Notes: generated from the letters alone by a model not told the origin. DNA of 64,000 bases from Amycolatopsis echigonensis (GCF_014174495.1 NZ_JACJHR010000011.1:79255-143254), one strand, 5' to 3'. Counted from the stretch's first letter, positions 1 to 8,992 are shown. Program-made: numbers and translations.

Positions 1-606
1 CGGCACCAACGGGATATGCGTGACCCCGGGAAGCCGGGTCAGCGTGCGCGCCGCCCGGTCGAGCGCGACGGACCGCGCGCCCAGCACGTCCCGGAGCGGC
101 CGGGGCAAGGACGGGAAACTCGCCAGCGGCGGCACGCCCGCGAGAACGACCGGGACGTCGCCGATCCTCCGCCGCACCTCGACGATGATCGCCAGCAGAT
201 CTCGCCGGTACCGCGCGGCCGAGTGCAGCTCCAGGGTGTCGTTCACGCCGAGGACGACGACCACGATGTCAGCCGCCCGGACGCGCGGGACCAGCTCGTC
301 GAGGACCACCCGCGCCGAGGCACCGGTGATGCCCAGCGCGTGCCATCGCACCTCGCGGTCCGGGTACGCGCTGGCGAGACCCACCGCGAGCTGCCCAGTG
401 AGCGCATCGGCGTGCGTGGCCGCGCCGACGCCGTCCACTGTCGATTCGCCGATGACGGTGAGCCGCAGCGGTCGCCCGGTGCCGAGAGCGCCCTCGATCG
501 GCCCCGTGGCCCCGGGAAGCCGCGGAGTCGCCCGACGCACCCGAACTGCCTGCGCGACCAGCACGGGTGCCGTCAGGAAAAGGAGGAACAGCCGAAGAAC
601 TGCCAT
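1..606 (-). CDS. SGNH/GDSL-family hydrolase, truncated by window edge
   Basis: Read on the minus strand, an ATG at 606 opens a frame that runs without a stop to base 1 (202 codons). The protein starts with a hydrophobic segment (MAVLRLFLLFLTAPVLVAQA) that could be a signal peptide or anchor. The block-I motif follows as IGESTVDGVG, with a Glu at the usual Asp position of GDSL and the nucleophile Ser. LGVNDT matches block III of SGNH esterases and lipases (Asn of the oxyanion hole). The catalytic Asp-His block would lie beyond the window. Probably an exported esterase; the substrate cannot be inferred. Two DnaA-box sequences lie 51-80 bp upstream of its start. Confidence 0.8.
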   Translation of the reverse strand, partial: MAVLRLFLLFLTAPVLVAQAVRVRRATPRLPGATGPIEGALGTGRPLRLTVIGESTVDGVGAATHADALTGQLAVGLASAYPDREVRWHALGITGASARVVLDELVPRVRAADIVVVVLGVNDTLELHSAARYRRDLLAIIVEVRRRIGDVPVVLAGVPPLASFPSLPRPLRDVLGARSVALDRAARTLTRLPGVTHIPLVP

Positions 607-656
607 GCCTCCGACAGTAACGAGGGGCTACGACAGATCCGGGTCCGTGGAGCGAG

Positions 657-686
657 TTGTCCACAGGGGATGTGAGTTGTGGACAA
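657..686. promoter_or_regulatory. Pair of inverted DnaA boxes
   Basis: TTGTCCACA occurs at 657-665 and its exact reverse complement TGTGGACAA at 678-686, 12 bp apart, in the 190-bp gap between two genes. TTGTCCACA is the consensus DnaA box of high-GC actinomycetes. GGGGATA and TGTGCACA follow within 35 bp. No dnaA, dnaN or gyrase gene is present, so this is not an obvious oriC. It could be a DnaA titration site or a DnaA-regulated promoter of the hydrolase at 1-606. Confidence 0.55.
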
Positions 687-795
687 CCCTGGGGATAGCT
701 TGGGGACAGCTGTGCACATGTCCGCACCTGCCGACCAAATCACCCCACGCCGACCTCGGCGTTCGCGGACAACCCACCGGCAATCGCAGACCACC

Positions 796-1428
796 TCAGC
801 CCTGCGAGATCGACACCGTCTTGCCCACCAAGGACTCATCCTCAGCCGCGTCCAGCAAATACCGCGCCACGTTCGCCCGCGGGATCTGGAAGCTTCCCCG
901 AACATCCCGCCCGACCTCGCTGCGCACCCGCTCCCGCGCGGGCTTGTCGGTCAGCCTCGTCGGCCGCACGATCGTCCACCGCACCTCCGGGGCTTCGTGC
1001 AGGATCGACTCCATCCGCCGCAGGTCGGCGTATCCGTTGCGCAGCACCGCGCCCAGCAACGGCTTCAGCAGCAACCGCGACACCAGGCTGTCTCCCTCAG
1101 CCGGCAGGCCGGACGCGCTCACCACGACGAACCGCGTCTGGGAGCCGCGCAGCGCGGACACCACGGAGCGGGTGCCGTCGGAGTTGACCGTCGTCGGCTT
1201 GAGGTCCGTGGGGCCGAGGGCCAGGACGACCGCGTCACGGCCGGTCACCGCGTCAGCCAAGCCAGGATCAGTAAGCGAGTGAACCGCGACGTCCAATCGG
1301 GGGTGTGCGGGGACGGTCAACCGCGCCGGGTCGCGGACTACGGCGGTGACGTGCCATCCGCGCGCCAGCGCTTCCCGCACCGCCAGGCCGCCGATCCGGC
1401 CGCTCGCGCCCAGGACGGTGATCTTCAT
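796..1428 (-). CDS. NAD(P)-binding NmrA-like oxidoreductase
   Basis: A 210-aa protein starting MKITVLGASGRIGGL, which carries the GxxGxxG dinucleotide-binding loop of atypical (extended) SDR/NmrA proteins. The substrate-specificity part is short and the classical YxxxK motif is not evident, as is common in the NAD(P)H-binding NmrA-like group. It resembles putative NADH-flavin reductases of the YwnB type. It is divergent from a TetR gene with a palindromic operator (1444-1461) between them, so it is probably the regulated target of that repressor. Substrate unknown. Confidence 0.8.
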   Translation of the reverse strand: MKITVLGASGRIGGLAVREALARGWHVTAVVRDPARLTVPAHPRLDVAVHSLTDPGLADAVTGRDAVVLALGPTDLKPTTVNSDGTRSVVSALRGSQTRFVVVSASGLPAEGDSLVSRLLLKPLLGAVLRNGYADLRRMESILHEAPEVRWTIVRPTRLTDKPARERVRSEVGRDVRGSFQIPRANVARYLLDAAEDESLVGKTVSISQG

Positions 1429-1443
1429 GAGGCCTCCAAGGAG

Positions 1444-1461
1444 GGTGAGTGAACACTTACC
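1444..1461. promoter_or_regulatory. Palindromic operator between oxidoreductase and TetR gene
   Basis: GGTGAGTGAACACTTACC is an interrupted palindrome (GGT-n-AGTG-AA-CACT-n-ACC). It lies in the 61-bp divergent gap, 16 bp upstream of the oxidoreductase ATG and 28 bp upstream of the regulator ATG. Size and position are typical of a TetR-family operator, so autoregulation and co-repression of both genes is the simplest reading. Confidence 0.6.
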
Positions 1462-1489
1462 ACGCTGAGAAGACCCTCAGGGAGCACAC

Positions 1490-2053
1490 ATGGGAAGCCG
1501 CGAGGAGATCGTCGCCGCAGCAGCGACGGTGATGCGGGAGCGGGGGTACGCGCACGCCACGACCAAGGCGATCGCACAGGCCGCGGGCTACTCGGAAGCC
1601 TTGCTGTACAAGCATTTCCGCGACAAGACCGCGCTCTTCCTCGCAGTGTTGAAAGAAGAGCTTCCCGATCTTGCCGCCACGGCGGCGAGGCTCGCCGAGC
1701 ATCCGGAGAAGGCAGAGTTCAGCGACAATCTCGCCGAACTGACCACCACAGCACTGGCCTTCTACTGCGCGAGCTTCCCGATCTCCGTCTCGATCTTCTC
1801 CTCGCGCGCTCTGCTCCGCACCCACCGGGACACCCTCGAAAACGGTCCCGACCAGCCGATCCAGTACGTCGTCGGCTACCTCGACGCCGAGGTCAAACTA
1901 GGCAGGCTGCGCAGCGATCTCGACGTCGAAGCCGCGACCCGGCTACTGCTCGGCGCGTGTTTTCAAGAGGCGTTCCTCGCGTCCTTCGAAGAACGCCCGC
2001 CGCGACCAGATCTCGCGCACCGGCTCGCCGCGACGTTCGCGAAGATCGGCTAG
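1490..2053 (+). CDS. TetR-family regulator
   Basis: 187 aa. The N-terminal helix-turn-helix is clear: residues about 5-50 read EEIVAAAATVMRERGYAHAT, then TKAIAQAAGYSEALLYKHF, the TetR recognition pattern. The C-terminal ligand-binding domain is family-unspecific. It is divergent from the NmrA-like oxidoreductase and probably represses it. The 3' end overlaps the convergent MarR-type gene by 4 bp. Confidence 0.9.
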   Translation: MGSREEIVAAAATVMRERGYAHATTKAIAQAAGYSEALLYKHFRDKTALFLAVLKEELPDLAATAARLAEHPEKAEFSDNLAELTTTALAFYCASFPISVSIFSSRALLRTHRDTLENGPDQPIQYVVGYLDAEVKLGRLRSDLDVEAATRLLLGACFQEAFLASFEERPPRPDLAHRLAATFAKIG

Positions 2054-2535
2054 TCGCGGTTCTTCCGCAGCTCGTGCCACCGTTCGTACAGGTTGTTGAT
2101 CTCGACCAGCAGGAACGCCAGGAAGTCCCGCATCTCGGCCAGCCGCTTCCCAGCGGGGGTGTCCGCGCCGAGGGCGTCGATGCCTTCGGTGGCCGCGTCC
2201 CTCCACATGATCAGGAACCGGTCGCGCTTGAGGAACGTCGCGTACCAGAGGTCGTCGTAGAGCTGGTAGTGGTCGCGGCGCTGGCCGGGTTCGCGCACCT
2301 TCCGCACCATGCCGACCTGTTCCAGATACCGCACCGCCCCGGAGATCGCGGCCGGGCTCACCGACAGCTGCTCCGCCAGCTCAGCGGCCGTCAGCTGCCC
2401 CGAATCGGTCGTCATCAGCGCCGCGAACACCCGCGCTGACATGCGTTGCATGCCGATCTGAGCCATCACGAGGCCCAGGCTTTCGACGTATCGGCGGACG
2501 GCGTCCTCGTCCCTCTTCGTCTCAGGCGTCGTCAT
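2050..2535 (-). CDS. MarR/GbsR-type winged-helix regulator
   Basis: 161 aa from ATG 2535 (MTTPETKRDEDAVRRYVESL). A longer frame is open upstream, but it would cover the promoter region, so the inner ATG is preferred. The winged-helix core includes LTAAELAEQLSVSPAAISGA and VRYLEQVGMVRKVREPGQRR. The C-terminal helices (LVEINNLYERWHELRKNRD) resemble the dimerisation region of GbsR/MarR proteins that sit beside ABC exporters. It is divergent from the DrrAB-like exporter, with an inverted repeat between them, so it is a likely drug- or ligand-responsive repressor of that exporter. Confidence 0.85.
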   Translation of the reverse strand: MTTPETKRDEDAVRRYVESLGLVMAQIGMQRMSARVFAALMTTDSGQLTAAELAEQLSVSPAAISGAVRYLEQVGMVRKVREPGQRRDHYQLYDDLWYATFLKRDRFLIMWRDAATEGIDALGADTPAGKRLAEMRDFLAFLLVEINNLYERWHELRKNRD

Positions 2536-2593
2536 CCGTCCATCCTCTCCCACGACCCTCCAGAAGATCACTCGGTCTAGACGTTTTCTTAAC

Positions 2594-2609
2594 TTCACAA
2601 CTTCGTGAA
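2594..2609. promoter_or_regulatory. Inverted-repeat operator TTCAC-N6-GTGAA
   Basis: TTCACAACTTCGTGAA lies in the 94-bp gap between the MarR/GbsR-type gene and the ABC ATPase, 20 bp upstream of the ATPase start. Spacing and symmetry suit a winged-helix dimer. It matches 14 of 16 bases of the centre of the palindrome at 47586-47609. Confidence 0.6.
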
Positions 2610-2629
2610 ATGAGTGTAGCTTCCGAAAC

Positions 2630-3529
2630 ATGGGAAACGCCATTGCGATCTCCGGCCTGCACAAGGCATTCGGCCGGGTGAAGGCCCTCGACGGCCTTGA
2701 TCTTCAGGTTCCCGCGGGGGAAGTACACGGTTTCCTCGGCCCGAACGGCGCCGGGAAGTCCACCACGATCCGAGTCCTGCTCGGACTGCTGCGTGCCGAC
2801 GCCGGCGAGGTCCGGCTGCTCGGCGGCGACCCTTGGCGCGACGCGGCGAGCCTGCACCACCGGCTCGCCTACGTGCCCGGCGACGTCAACCTCTGGCCCA
2901 ACCTGTCCGGCGGCGAGGTCATCGACCTCCTCGGCAGGCTGCGCGGCGGGCTCGACCAGAAGCGCCGCAAGGAACTCGTCGAGCGCTTCGATCTCGACCC
3001 GCGCAAGAAGGGCCGCACGTACTCGAAGGGCAACCGGCAGAAGGTCGCCATCGTCGCCGCGCTCGCGTCCACTGTGGACTTGCTGCTGCTCGACGAGCCG
3101 ACCTCGGGGCTCGATCCGTTGATGGAGGCCACTTTCCAGGAGGTCATCCAGGAGGAGCGCGCGCAGGGCCGTACGGTGCTGCTGTCCAGCCACATTCTCG
3201 CCGAGGTGGAAGCCTTGTGCGACAAGGTGAGCATCATCCGGAACGGCCGCACGGTCGAGTCCGGCACGCTCGCCGAACTGCGCCATCTCACTCGCACGTC
3301 GATCACCGCGGAACTGGCCGGACCGCCGAACGGCCTCGCCGAACTCGCCGACGTGCACGACCTCAAGATGGACGGCAGCCGCGTCCGCTTCGACGTGGAA
3401 ACGCGCGCGCTCGAGGACGCGCTGCGGCAGCTGGCCCAGATCGGCGTGCGCAGCCTGGAGAGCCGGCCGCCGACGCTCGAAGAACTCTTCCTGCGCCACT
3501 ACGCGGACGAACTCGAGGCCGGGAAATGA
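2630..3529 (+). CDS. ABC exporter ATP-binding protein (DrrA-like)
   Basis: 299 aa. Walker A is GPNGAGKST, Walker B is [13 protein letters not shown], and the H-loop follows in VLLSSHI. The signature loop is degenerate (YSKGNRQK instead of LSGGQ), as in several antibiotic ABC-2 exporters. The C-terminal 80 aa form the usual DrrA-type extension. The permease start overlaps the stop (ATGA at 3526). Together they should form a drug or lipid exporter controlled by the divergent MarR/GbsR-type regulator. Confidence 0.92.
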   Translation: MGNAIAISGLHKAFGRVKALDGLDLQVPAGEVHGFLGPNGAGKSTTIRVLLGLLRADAGEVRLLGGDPWRDAASLHHRLAYVPGDVNLWPNLSGGEVIDLLGRLRGGLDQKRRKELVERFDLDPRKKGRTYSKGNRQKVAIVAALASTVDLLLLDEPTSGLDPLMEATFQEVIQEERAQGRTVLLSSHILAEVEALCDKVSIIRNGRTVESGTLAELRHLTRTSITAELAGPPNGLAELADVHDLKMDGSRVRFDVETRALEDALRQLAQIGVRSLESRPPTLEELFLRHYADELEAGK

Positions 3530-5121
3530 CCGGCGCGCTCGTCGGCACCGGACCGCTGATCCGGCTCGCGCTGCGCCGCGACCGGATCATCCTGCCGATC
3601 TGGATCGTCCTGCTCAGCATCGTCCCGGTGGCCACGATCAGCAGCTACGACCAGTTCTATCCGACCGCCGCGAGCCGGGCCGGGCTCGTCGCGTCGGCGG
3701 CGGCGAACCCGTCGTTCGCGCTGCTCTACGGCCCAGCGTTCAATCTCGGCGCGGCCGGCGGGTTCATCGCCTGGCGGATGGGCGGATTCCTCGCGCTGCT
3801 GACCGGCCTGATGGCGGTCTTCACGCTCACCCGGCACACCCGTGCGGAGGAGGACAGCGGCCGGGCCGAACTGCTGGCGTCCACTGTGGTCGGTCGATAC
3901 GCGCCGCTCACCGCCGCGCTCACGGTGACCGGCGGGGCGAGCGTGCTGATCGGTGTATTGCAGGCGAGCACGCTCGCGTCGAAGGTTCCCGCAGCGGGTT
4001 CCGTCGCGCTCGGCGCGAGCACGGCGCTCGCCGGTCTGGTCTTCACCGGCGTCGCCGCGGTCGCCGCGCAGCTCGGCGAGTACTCGCGTACCGCGAACGG
4101 CATCGGCACGGCCGTGCTCGGCGTCGCGTTCCTGTTGCGTGGCGCGGGTGATTCGACCAGCGACGCGCACTGGCTGTCGTGGCTGTCGCCGCTCGGCTGG
4201 GCGCAGCAGATCCGCCCGTTCGCCGAAGAACGTTGGTGGGTCCTGACTCTGCCCGTCGCGACCACATTGGTGCTGTTCGCGGTGGCCTACGCGCTGCTGC
4301 CGCGTCGCGACGTCGGCGTCGGCCTGCTTCCGCCGCGCCTCGGTCCCAGCGAGGCCGCGCCGTCGCTGCGGTCGCCGTTCTCGCTGGCCTGGCGGCTGCA
4401 ACGGGGTCCGTTGCTCGGCTGGCTGGTCGGGCTCGCGGTCGGCGGCGCGTTGTTCGGGACGATCGCGCAGGGCATTTCCGGCCTCGTCGGCGGTACCGAG
4501 CAAAGCAGGCAGATCTTCGAACGCCTCGGCGGATCGCGCGGACTGGTCGACGCTTTCCTCGCGACGATGGTGAGCCTGTTCGCGATGCTCTCCTCGCTCT
4601 ACGGCGTGCAGGCGACGCTGCGGATGCGCACCGAAGAAACCTCGCTCCGGCTCGAACCGCTGCTGGCCACACGGGTCGGACGGCTGCGCTGGGCCGCGAG
4701 CCACCTGGTGTTCGCGTTCCTCGGCAGCGCGTTGCTCGTGCTCGTCGGGGGCGTGCTGCTCGGGCTGTCGAACGGATTGCGCAGCGGTGACGTCGGCCGC
4801 TCGGTCGGGAACATGGTCGAGGCCGTCGCGGTGCAGGTGCCCGCGGCGTGGGTGATCGTCGCGGTGGCCGCGCTGATCTTCGGACTGCTGCCGAAACTGG
4901 CGACCGCCGCCTGGGGCGTGGCCGCGCTGGCGTTGCTGATCAGCATGTTCGGGCCGGTCGTCAACGCGCCGCAGGTACTGCTGGACGTCTCGCCGTTCCA
5001 GCATCCGCCCAAGGTGCCCGGCCAGCTGTTCACCGCGGTGCCGCTGGTGGTGCTGCTGGCGGTCTCGGCGGTCGTGCTGGCGACGGGGCTGGCCGGCTGG
5101 CGGCGGCGCGACGTCGGCTGA
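3526..5121 (+). CDS. ABC-2 exporter permease, polyketide-antibiotic type
   Basis: 531 aa with about 12 hydrophobic segments in two homologous halves, beginning [20 protein letters not shown]. The second half begins near residue 280 ([20 protein letters not shown]). This double-length permease is typical of exporters annotated as polyketide antibiotic transporters in actinomycetes. Start and stop overlap by 4 bp with the ATPase gene, implying translational coupling. Substrate unknown. Confidence 0.88.
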   Translation: MTGALVGTGPLIRLALRRDRIILPIWIVLLSIVPVATISSYDQFYPTAASRAGLVASAAANPSFALLYGPAFNLGAAGGFIAWRMGGFLALLTGLMAVFTLTRHTRAEEDSGRAELLASTVVGRYAPLTAALTVTGGASVLIGVLQASTLASKVPAAGSVALGASTALAGLVFTGVAAVAAQLGEYSRTANGIGTAVLGVAFLLRGAGDSTSDAHWLSWLSPLGWAQQIRPFAEERWWVLTLPVATTLVLFAVAYALLPRRDVGVGLLPPRLGPSEAAPSLRSPFSLAWRLQRGPLLGWLVGLAVGGALFGTIAQGISGLVGGTEQSRQIFERLGGSRGLVDAFLATMVSLFAMLSSLYGVQATLRMRTEETSLRLEPLLATRVGRLRWAASHLVFAFLGSALLVLVGGVLLGLSNGLRSGDVGRSVGNMVEAVAVQVPAAWVIVAVAALIFGLLPKLATAAWGVAALALLISMFGPVVNAPQVLLDVSPFQHPPKVPGQLFTAVPLVVLLAVSAVVLATGLAGWRRRDVG

Positions 5122-5123
5122 CG

Positions 5124-5465
5124 TCAGCGTTCGTCGCGGGAGAATCCGCTGGTCGGGCCCAGCGAGGTCGGCGGGGGCGCCGGCGGGCTCGACGAGGTCG
5201 GGGTGACCGACACCGTGGCCGTGGTCGTGCGCGGCGGCGGGGCCGGGGGTGCCGGCTGGCGATGGGTCACGGTGATCGGCGGCAGAGGGAGGCCGGTCAC
5301 CGTGACCGTCACCTGCTGCACAGGCGGCGGGGTAGGCGGCGACGACTCTCCGGCCGGACGCGGAGTGCGACCGGCGACCAGCAGCGCGGCGACGAGCAAC
5401 CCGCCCGCCAGCCCGGCCAGCCCGGTCACGACGACATAACCCCAGGTGGGAGCGGTGTCCGACAT
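5124..5465 (-). CDS. Small single-TM proline/threonine-rich protein
   Basis: 113 aa. A hydrophobic segment at about residues 9-32 (YVVVTGLAGLAGGLLVAALL) is followed by a Pro/Thr/Ser-rich outer region with VTVTVT and PPAPPP runs. No enzymatic motif is seen. It resembles many actinobacterial membrane-anchored low-complexity proteins and has the same plan as the larger protein at 60945-61601. It is convergent with the ABC permease, 2 bp apart. Confidence 0.6.
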   Translation of the reverse strand: MSDTAPTWGYVVVTGLAGLAGGLLVAALLVAGRTPRPAGESSPPTPPPVQQVTVTVTGLPLPPITVTHRQPAPPAPPPRTTTATVSVTPTSSSPPAPPPTSLGPTSGFSRDER

Positions 5466-5584
5466 CCGGCACCTCCTCGCCGCACGGTCACTCGGCTACG
5501 AGGGTTTCGTCGCGTTGATCATAGGCGTCGTTACGCACTGTGCAACTTGATATCTACCGACTCAACTTATGTCACACTCCCCTT

Positions 5585-6803
5585 ATGAGGGGGATTCTTC
5601 GCACGCCCGACTTCCGGCGGCTCTGGCTCGCCGACGGCCTCAGTCAGGCCGGCAACCGCATCGATTTCCTGGTCATCCCGCTGCTGGCCACCACCACGCT
5701 CGCCGCCTCAGTGGCGGAGGTTTCGCTGCTGCGGACGCTGAGCACGCTCCCGTATCTGCTGCTTGGACTGCAGGTGGGCGCGTGGTGCGACCGGATGCGC
5801 AACCGGCCGGTGCTGATCACCGCCGACCTCGCCCGCGCGGCGCTCATCGGCTCAGTGCCGCTCGCCGCGGCGTTCGGTGAGCTGTCGCTGGGTCATCTGT
5901 ACCTCGTCGTGCTGCTGGCCGGTGTGTTCACCGTTTTCTTCAACGTCGCGCACCAGACCTACCTGCCTGGCCTCGTCGAACGCGGCGAACTGCCCGACGC
6001 GAACGCCCGGCTGCAGACCAACCTCTCCGTCGCCGCGATCGCCGGGCCGGGCCTCGGCGGGCTGATCGTGCAGTTCATCGGCAGCGCGGGCGCGATGGCC
6101 TTCGACGCTCTGACCTACCTGTGGTCCGCCGCCTGGCTGCACCGCATCCGCACGCCTGAGCCACGGCCCGAGCCCGCCGAGCGCAACCTCCGCCGCGAGA
6201 TCGGCGAAGGCTTGCGGACGGTGCTGCGCGATCCGATCCTGCGGGCGATCACCGTACACAGCGCCGTTTCGAGCCTATTCCAGTCGATGTTCATGGCGGT
6301 GTCGATGGTGTTCATGGTGCGAGACCTGCATCTGACGCCGTTCATGATCGGGCTGATCGGCACGCTCTCGCTGACCGGAGCACTGCTGGGCAGCACAGTC
6401 GCCCGACGGCTCGGCACCCGCTTCGGCGCGGCGCGGGCTCTGTTCATCGGCGGTGCGGCGTACAGCGTTTCGTTCCTGCCCAACGCTTTCGCGACGCCAG
6501 GGTGGGGCCTTGCCTGGTACATCGCTGGCGGGATCGCGTCGAGCTTCGGGATCATCGTGCTCGGCGTGTTCGAAACGAGCTTCCGGCAGGCGATCCACCC
6601 CGCACGAGCTGCTGGGCCGGGTCTCCTCGGTGTCGCAGACGGTCGTTTTCGGCATCGCCCCGCTTGGCAGCCTGCTCGGCGGCTTCATCGCTGAGTTCAC
6701 GACGACCCGGGTCACGTTGTACGTGTGCGGCATCGGAATCCTTGCGGCGTCGGCGATTCTCGTCGCTTCGCCGCTTCGGAAGATGCGCGATCTGCCCGGC
6801 TAG
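5585..6803 (+). pseudogene. MFS transporter (MFS_3 type) with a single-base frameshift
   Basis: From ATG 5585 the frame reads as an MFS exporter (MRGILRTPDFRRLWLADGLS; GAWCDRMRNRPVL is the loop 2-3 motif). After RQAI near 6595 it becomes nonsense and stops at 6694. Another frame continues the family sequence as TPHELLGRVSSVSQTVVFG to the stop at 6803. Removing one C from the ATCCACCCC run at about 6593-6600 restores RQAI-TPHELLGR and a 405-aa protein of normal length. So it is a recent frameshift or a sequence error. It is convergent with a TetR gene. A weak -35-like TTGATA lies at 5547. Confidence 0.8.
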
Positions 6804-7345
6804 ACCTTCCGCAGTCCGTCAAGCAGTACGCGCACCAGATGCCGGCTGTCCGGCGTAAATCGCTCCACCGCGAGTGCGCCGACGATCAGCGCGCGCAGGT
6901 CTTCGCCGTCGATGTCTGCGCGTACAGCGCCCGCGGCTTGTGCGCGTTCCAGAAGCGCAGTGAGGTTCACTCGAAACCGCTCCGCTGCTTCGGCCTTGTA
7001 CGCGGAGCCGCTTGTCTCACCGAGCGCTTCGCAGATCGCGCGGTTACGCGACGCCTGTTCGATGACGCGTGTGAAGTAGTCGTAGAACGCTTCGCCCGGC
7101 GCGTCGGAGTCGATCAGCTCCTGCGCCTCGACGCCGTACTGCTCCAGCCGCTCTACGACGACTGCCTGGAACAGCGCTTCCTTGCTGGGGAAATGCCGGT
7201 AAACCGTGCCCGCGCCGACGCCAGCCAGCCGCGCGATGTCGTCGAGGGGCACGGAGAGCCCGTCGACGGCGAACGCTGCTTCGGCGGCAGCCAGCACACG
7301 GGCGCGGTTCCGGCGCGCGTCCGCGCGGAGCGCAGGCTTCTCCAC
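6800..7345 (-). CDS. TetR-family regulator
   Basis: 181 aa. The HTH reads LDDIARLAGVGAGTVYRHFP (about residues 35-54) after the helix RARVLAAAEAAFAVDGLSVP. The C-terminal domain looks like the TetR_C group common in actinobacteria. It lies tail-to-tail with the frameshifted MFS gene and divergent from the SnoaL-like gene, whose promoter holds an inverted repeat that may be its operator. Confidence 0.9.
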   Translation of the reverse strand: MEKPALRADARRNRARVLAAAEAAFAVDGLSVPLDDIARLAGVGAGTVYRHFPSKEALFQAVVVERLEQYGVEAQELIDSDAPGEAFYDYFTRVIEQASRNRAICEALGETSGSAYKAEAAERFRVNLTALLERAQAAGAVRADIDGEDLRALIVGALAVERFTPDSRHLVRVLLDGLRKV

Positions 7346-7443
7346 CGGTCATCTCCTCTGATCTCAAAGTGGTGCGGCCGTCCGATTCTTCCTTGGAACA
7401 CGGTCCGCCGCTTCTGACCGTGTCCCAGATCTCCAGGGTGCCG

Positions 7444-7473
7444 TTGACAACCGGAGCGCGAACTCCGTATCGT
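7444..7473 (+). promoter_or_regulatory. Strong housekeeping-type promoter with internal inverted repeat
   Basis: TTGACA (7444-7449), an 18-bp spacer and TATCGT (7468-7473). The spacer contains CGGAG-N6-CTCCG (7452-7467), an inverted repeat exactly where a repressor would block RNA polymerase. The downstream gene begins at 7529. The divergent TetR protein is the obvious candidate ligand-responsive repressor. Confidence 0.6.
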
Positions 7474-7528
7474 CGTAAGCGGGTGCCCCGTTCCGATTAT
7501 CCACCCGTCTTCCCGAATGAGGTTTCTG

Positions 7529-8293
7529 ATGCCCCGCACCGTGTCCGAGGTGGCCGAGATCGTCGCGAACGCGCTGAGCGCCGTCGACGCCGCACCGCTC
7601 GCTGACGTTCTCGCCGAGGACGCCGTCTACGAAATCCCGTTCACCGGCCACCGCTCAGCGGGCCGGGACGCCGTACTGGCCACGCTCGGCGCGGGCAGCG
7701 CCGTCGCGGCCCGGATCGGCCTGGGAAAAGTCGAGGTCACCACGACCGAAACCGCGGACGGGTTCGCCGTCGAACTCGTCGCCGAGGGCCGCAATCCGCA
7801 CACCGGGCACAGCTACCGCCTCCCGTCGTCCGCCGGGTTGCTGACCGTGCGGGACGGCGAGATCACCCGTTATCGGGACTACCCGAACAACGGCGCGGCA
7901 ACCGCGTTGCACGGGACGAAGGAAGTGTTCCAGCGTTTCCTCGACGCGGCGGTCGACAACCGCTGGGACGATCTCGCCGACCTGTACTCCGACGACGTCG
8001 TCATCGAAATCCCGTTCGCGCCGGCCGGAGTGCCCAAGGTGACGCGCGACCGGGAGGAGTTGCGCAAACGCTTTCACGAGGCCGGACAGCGCCGCCGGAT
8101 CACCAAGGCGGACCGGGTCGTAGTGCACGAGACCAGCGACCCTGAGGTACTGGTCGCCGAGTACGACCTGCACGGGGAATACGAGGGCAAGGCGTACGTC
8201 TCGACGTACGCGATGGTGCTGACGGTGCGCGACGGGCGGATCGTGCACTCCCGGGATTACTCCGGCCCGCCGGTGTTCGCCGAATCGGCCTAA
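7529..8293 (+). CDS. Tandem SnoaL-like (NTF2-fold) protein
   Basis: 254 aa from ATG 7529, preferred over 7517 because GAGG sits 7 nt before it. The protein has two homologous halves. The first ends LLTVRDGEITRYRDYPN and the second VLTVRDGRIVHSRDYSGP. Each half carries the acidic YEIPF or IEIPF strand of the NTF2-like fold. SnoaL-like proteins act as small-molecule isomerases, cyclases or hydrolases, and the substrate cannot be inferred. A fused duplication is less common than the single domain. Confidence 0.8.
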   Translation: MPRTVSEVAEIVANALSAVDAAPLADVLAEDAVYEIPFTGHRSAGRDAVLATLGAGSAVAARIGLGKVEVTTTETADGFAVELVAEGRNPHTGHSYRLPSSAGLLTVRDGEITRYRDYPNNGAATALHGTKEVFQRFLDAAVDNRWDDLADLYSDDVVIEIPFAPAGVPKVTRDREELRKRFHEAGQRRRITKADRVVVHETSDPEVLVAEYDLHGEYEGKAYVSTYAMVLTVRDGRIVHSRDYSGPPVFAESA

Positions 8294-8901
8294 GCGGCGT
8301 CGACCCTCGCCAACCCGATCACCATGTCCGCCAAGGCCTCGCGCCCCTCCCGCGCACGCGCGTCGTCGGGGTCGCAGACGTACTGCAGGATCAAGCCGTC
8401 CACTCCGGCGACGATCATGCGCGCGAGGTGGTCGAAGGAAACGGCGGCAGTCTCGCCCGCCTGCTCGGCGGCTTGGCGGCACCAGCGAGCGACGACCCCG
8501 GCGTAGCGCTCGTACTGGAGCCGGGCGAGCTCTTCGTGACCAGGGGTGCGCAGCGCGTACATGGTGAGCTCATACTGCAGCAACTGCAGCTCACGCCCGC
8601 CCTCGACGAGCTTGGCCCAGAAGGTGTCGAGGCCGTGCCGGATCGCGTTCTCCAGGCCTTGGTCAGTAGCGGCCGAGGCCTGGAGAACGCCGGCGATCTC
8701 GTCGACGACGTCCTCGATCACGGCGCGGAGCAGCTTCTCCTTGGACGGGAAGACGTACTGCATGGTCGCCAGCGGGACGTCCGCCTGCGCGGCCACCACA
8801 CGCAGCGAAGTCTTGGCGACGCCGTGCGCGGCCAGCGCGGCGCGGGCGGCCGCGATGAACTGCGGCCGGCGCACCGAGGCCTCGACGTACGGCATGGCCA
8901 C
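8290..8901 (-). CDS. TetR-family regulator of the amine oxidase
   Basis: 203 aa. The HTH reads TSLRVVAAQADVPLATMQYV followed by FPSKEKLLRAVI. The large ligand-binding domain resembles BetI/YcdC-type C-termini. It is divergent from the flavin amine oxidase gene. The gap contains two copies of the same palindrome (8905-8924 and 8977-8992), one beside each start, so coordinate autoregulation and control of the oxidase is likely. Confidence 0.9.
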   Translation of the reverse strand: MAMPYVEASVRRPQFIAAARAALAAHGVAKTSLRVVAAQADVPLATMQYVFPSKEKLLRAVIEDVVDEIAGVLQASAATDQGLENAIRHGLDTFWAKLVEGGRELQLLQYELTMYALRTPGHEELARLQYERYAGVVARWCRQAAEQAGETAAVSFDHLARMIVAGVDGLILQYVCDPDDARAREGREALADMVIGLARVDAA

Positions 8902-8904
8902 CCC

Positions 8905-8992
8905 TTTCGGTCAGTCGACCGAAATATTGCCACGACCCCTTGCCAGCCCCGGCGGCGCTCCTTACGCTGCTCCAAATCGGTCGGCTGACCGA
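8905..8992. promoter_or_regulatory. Two matching TetR operators, TCGGTC-N4-GACCGA
   Basis: Operator 1 is TTTCGGTC-AGTC-GACCGAAA at 8905-8924, 4 bp from the regulator ATG. Operator 2 is TCGGTC-GGCT-GACCGA at 8977-8992, 27 bp from the oxidase ATG. The 6-bp arms are identical and both spacers are 4 bp, which strongly suggests one protein binds both. Confidence 0.75.

Noticed and set aside
657..720. Chromosomal origin oriC
   Set aside because: Only two clear DnaA boxes and no dnaA, dnaN, recF or gyrase genes; kept as an isolated DnaA-box pair.
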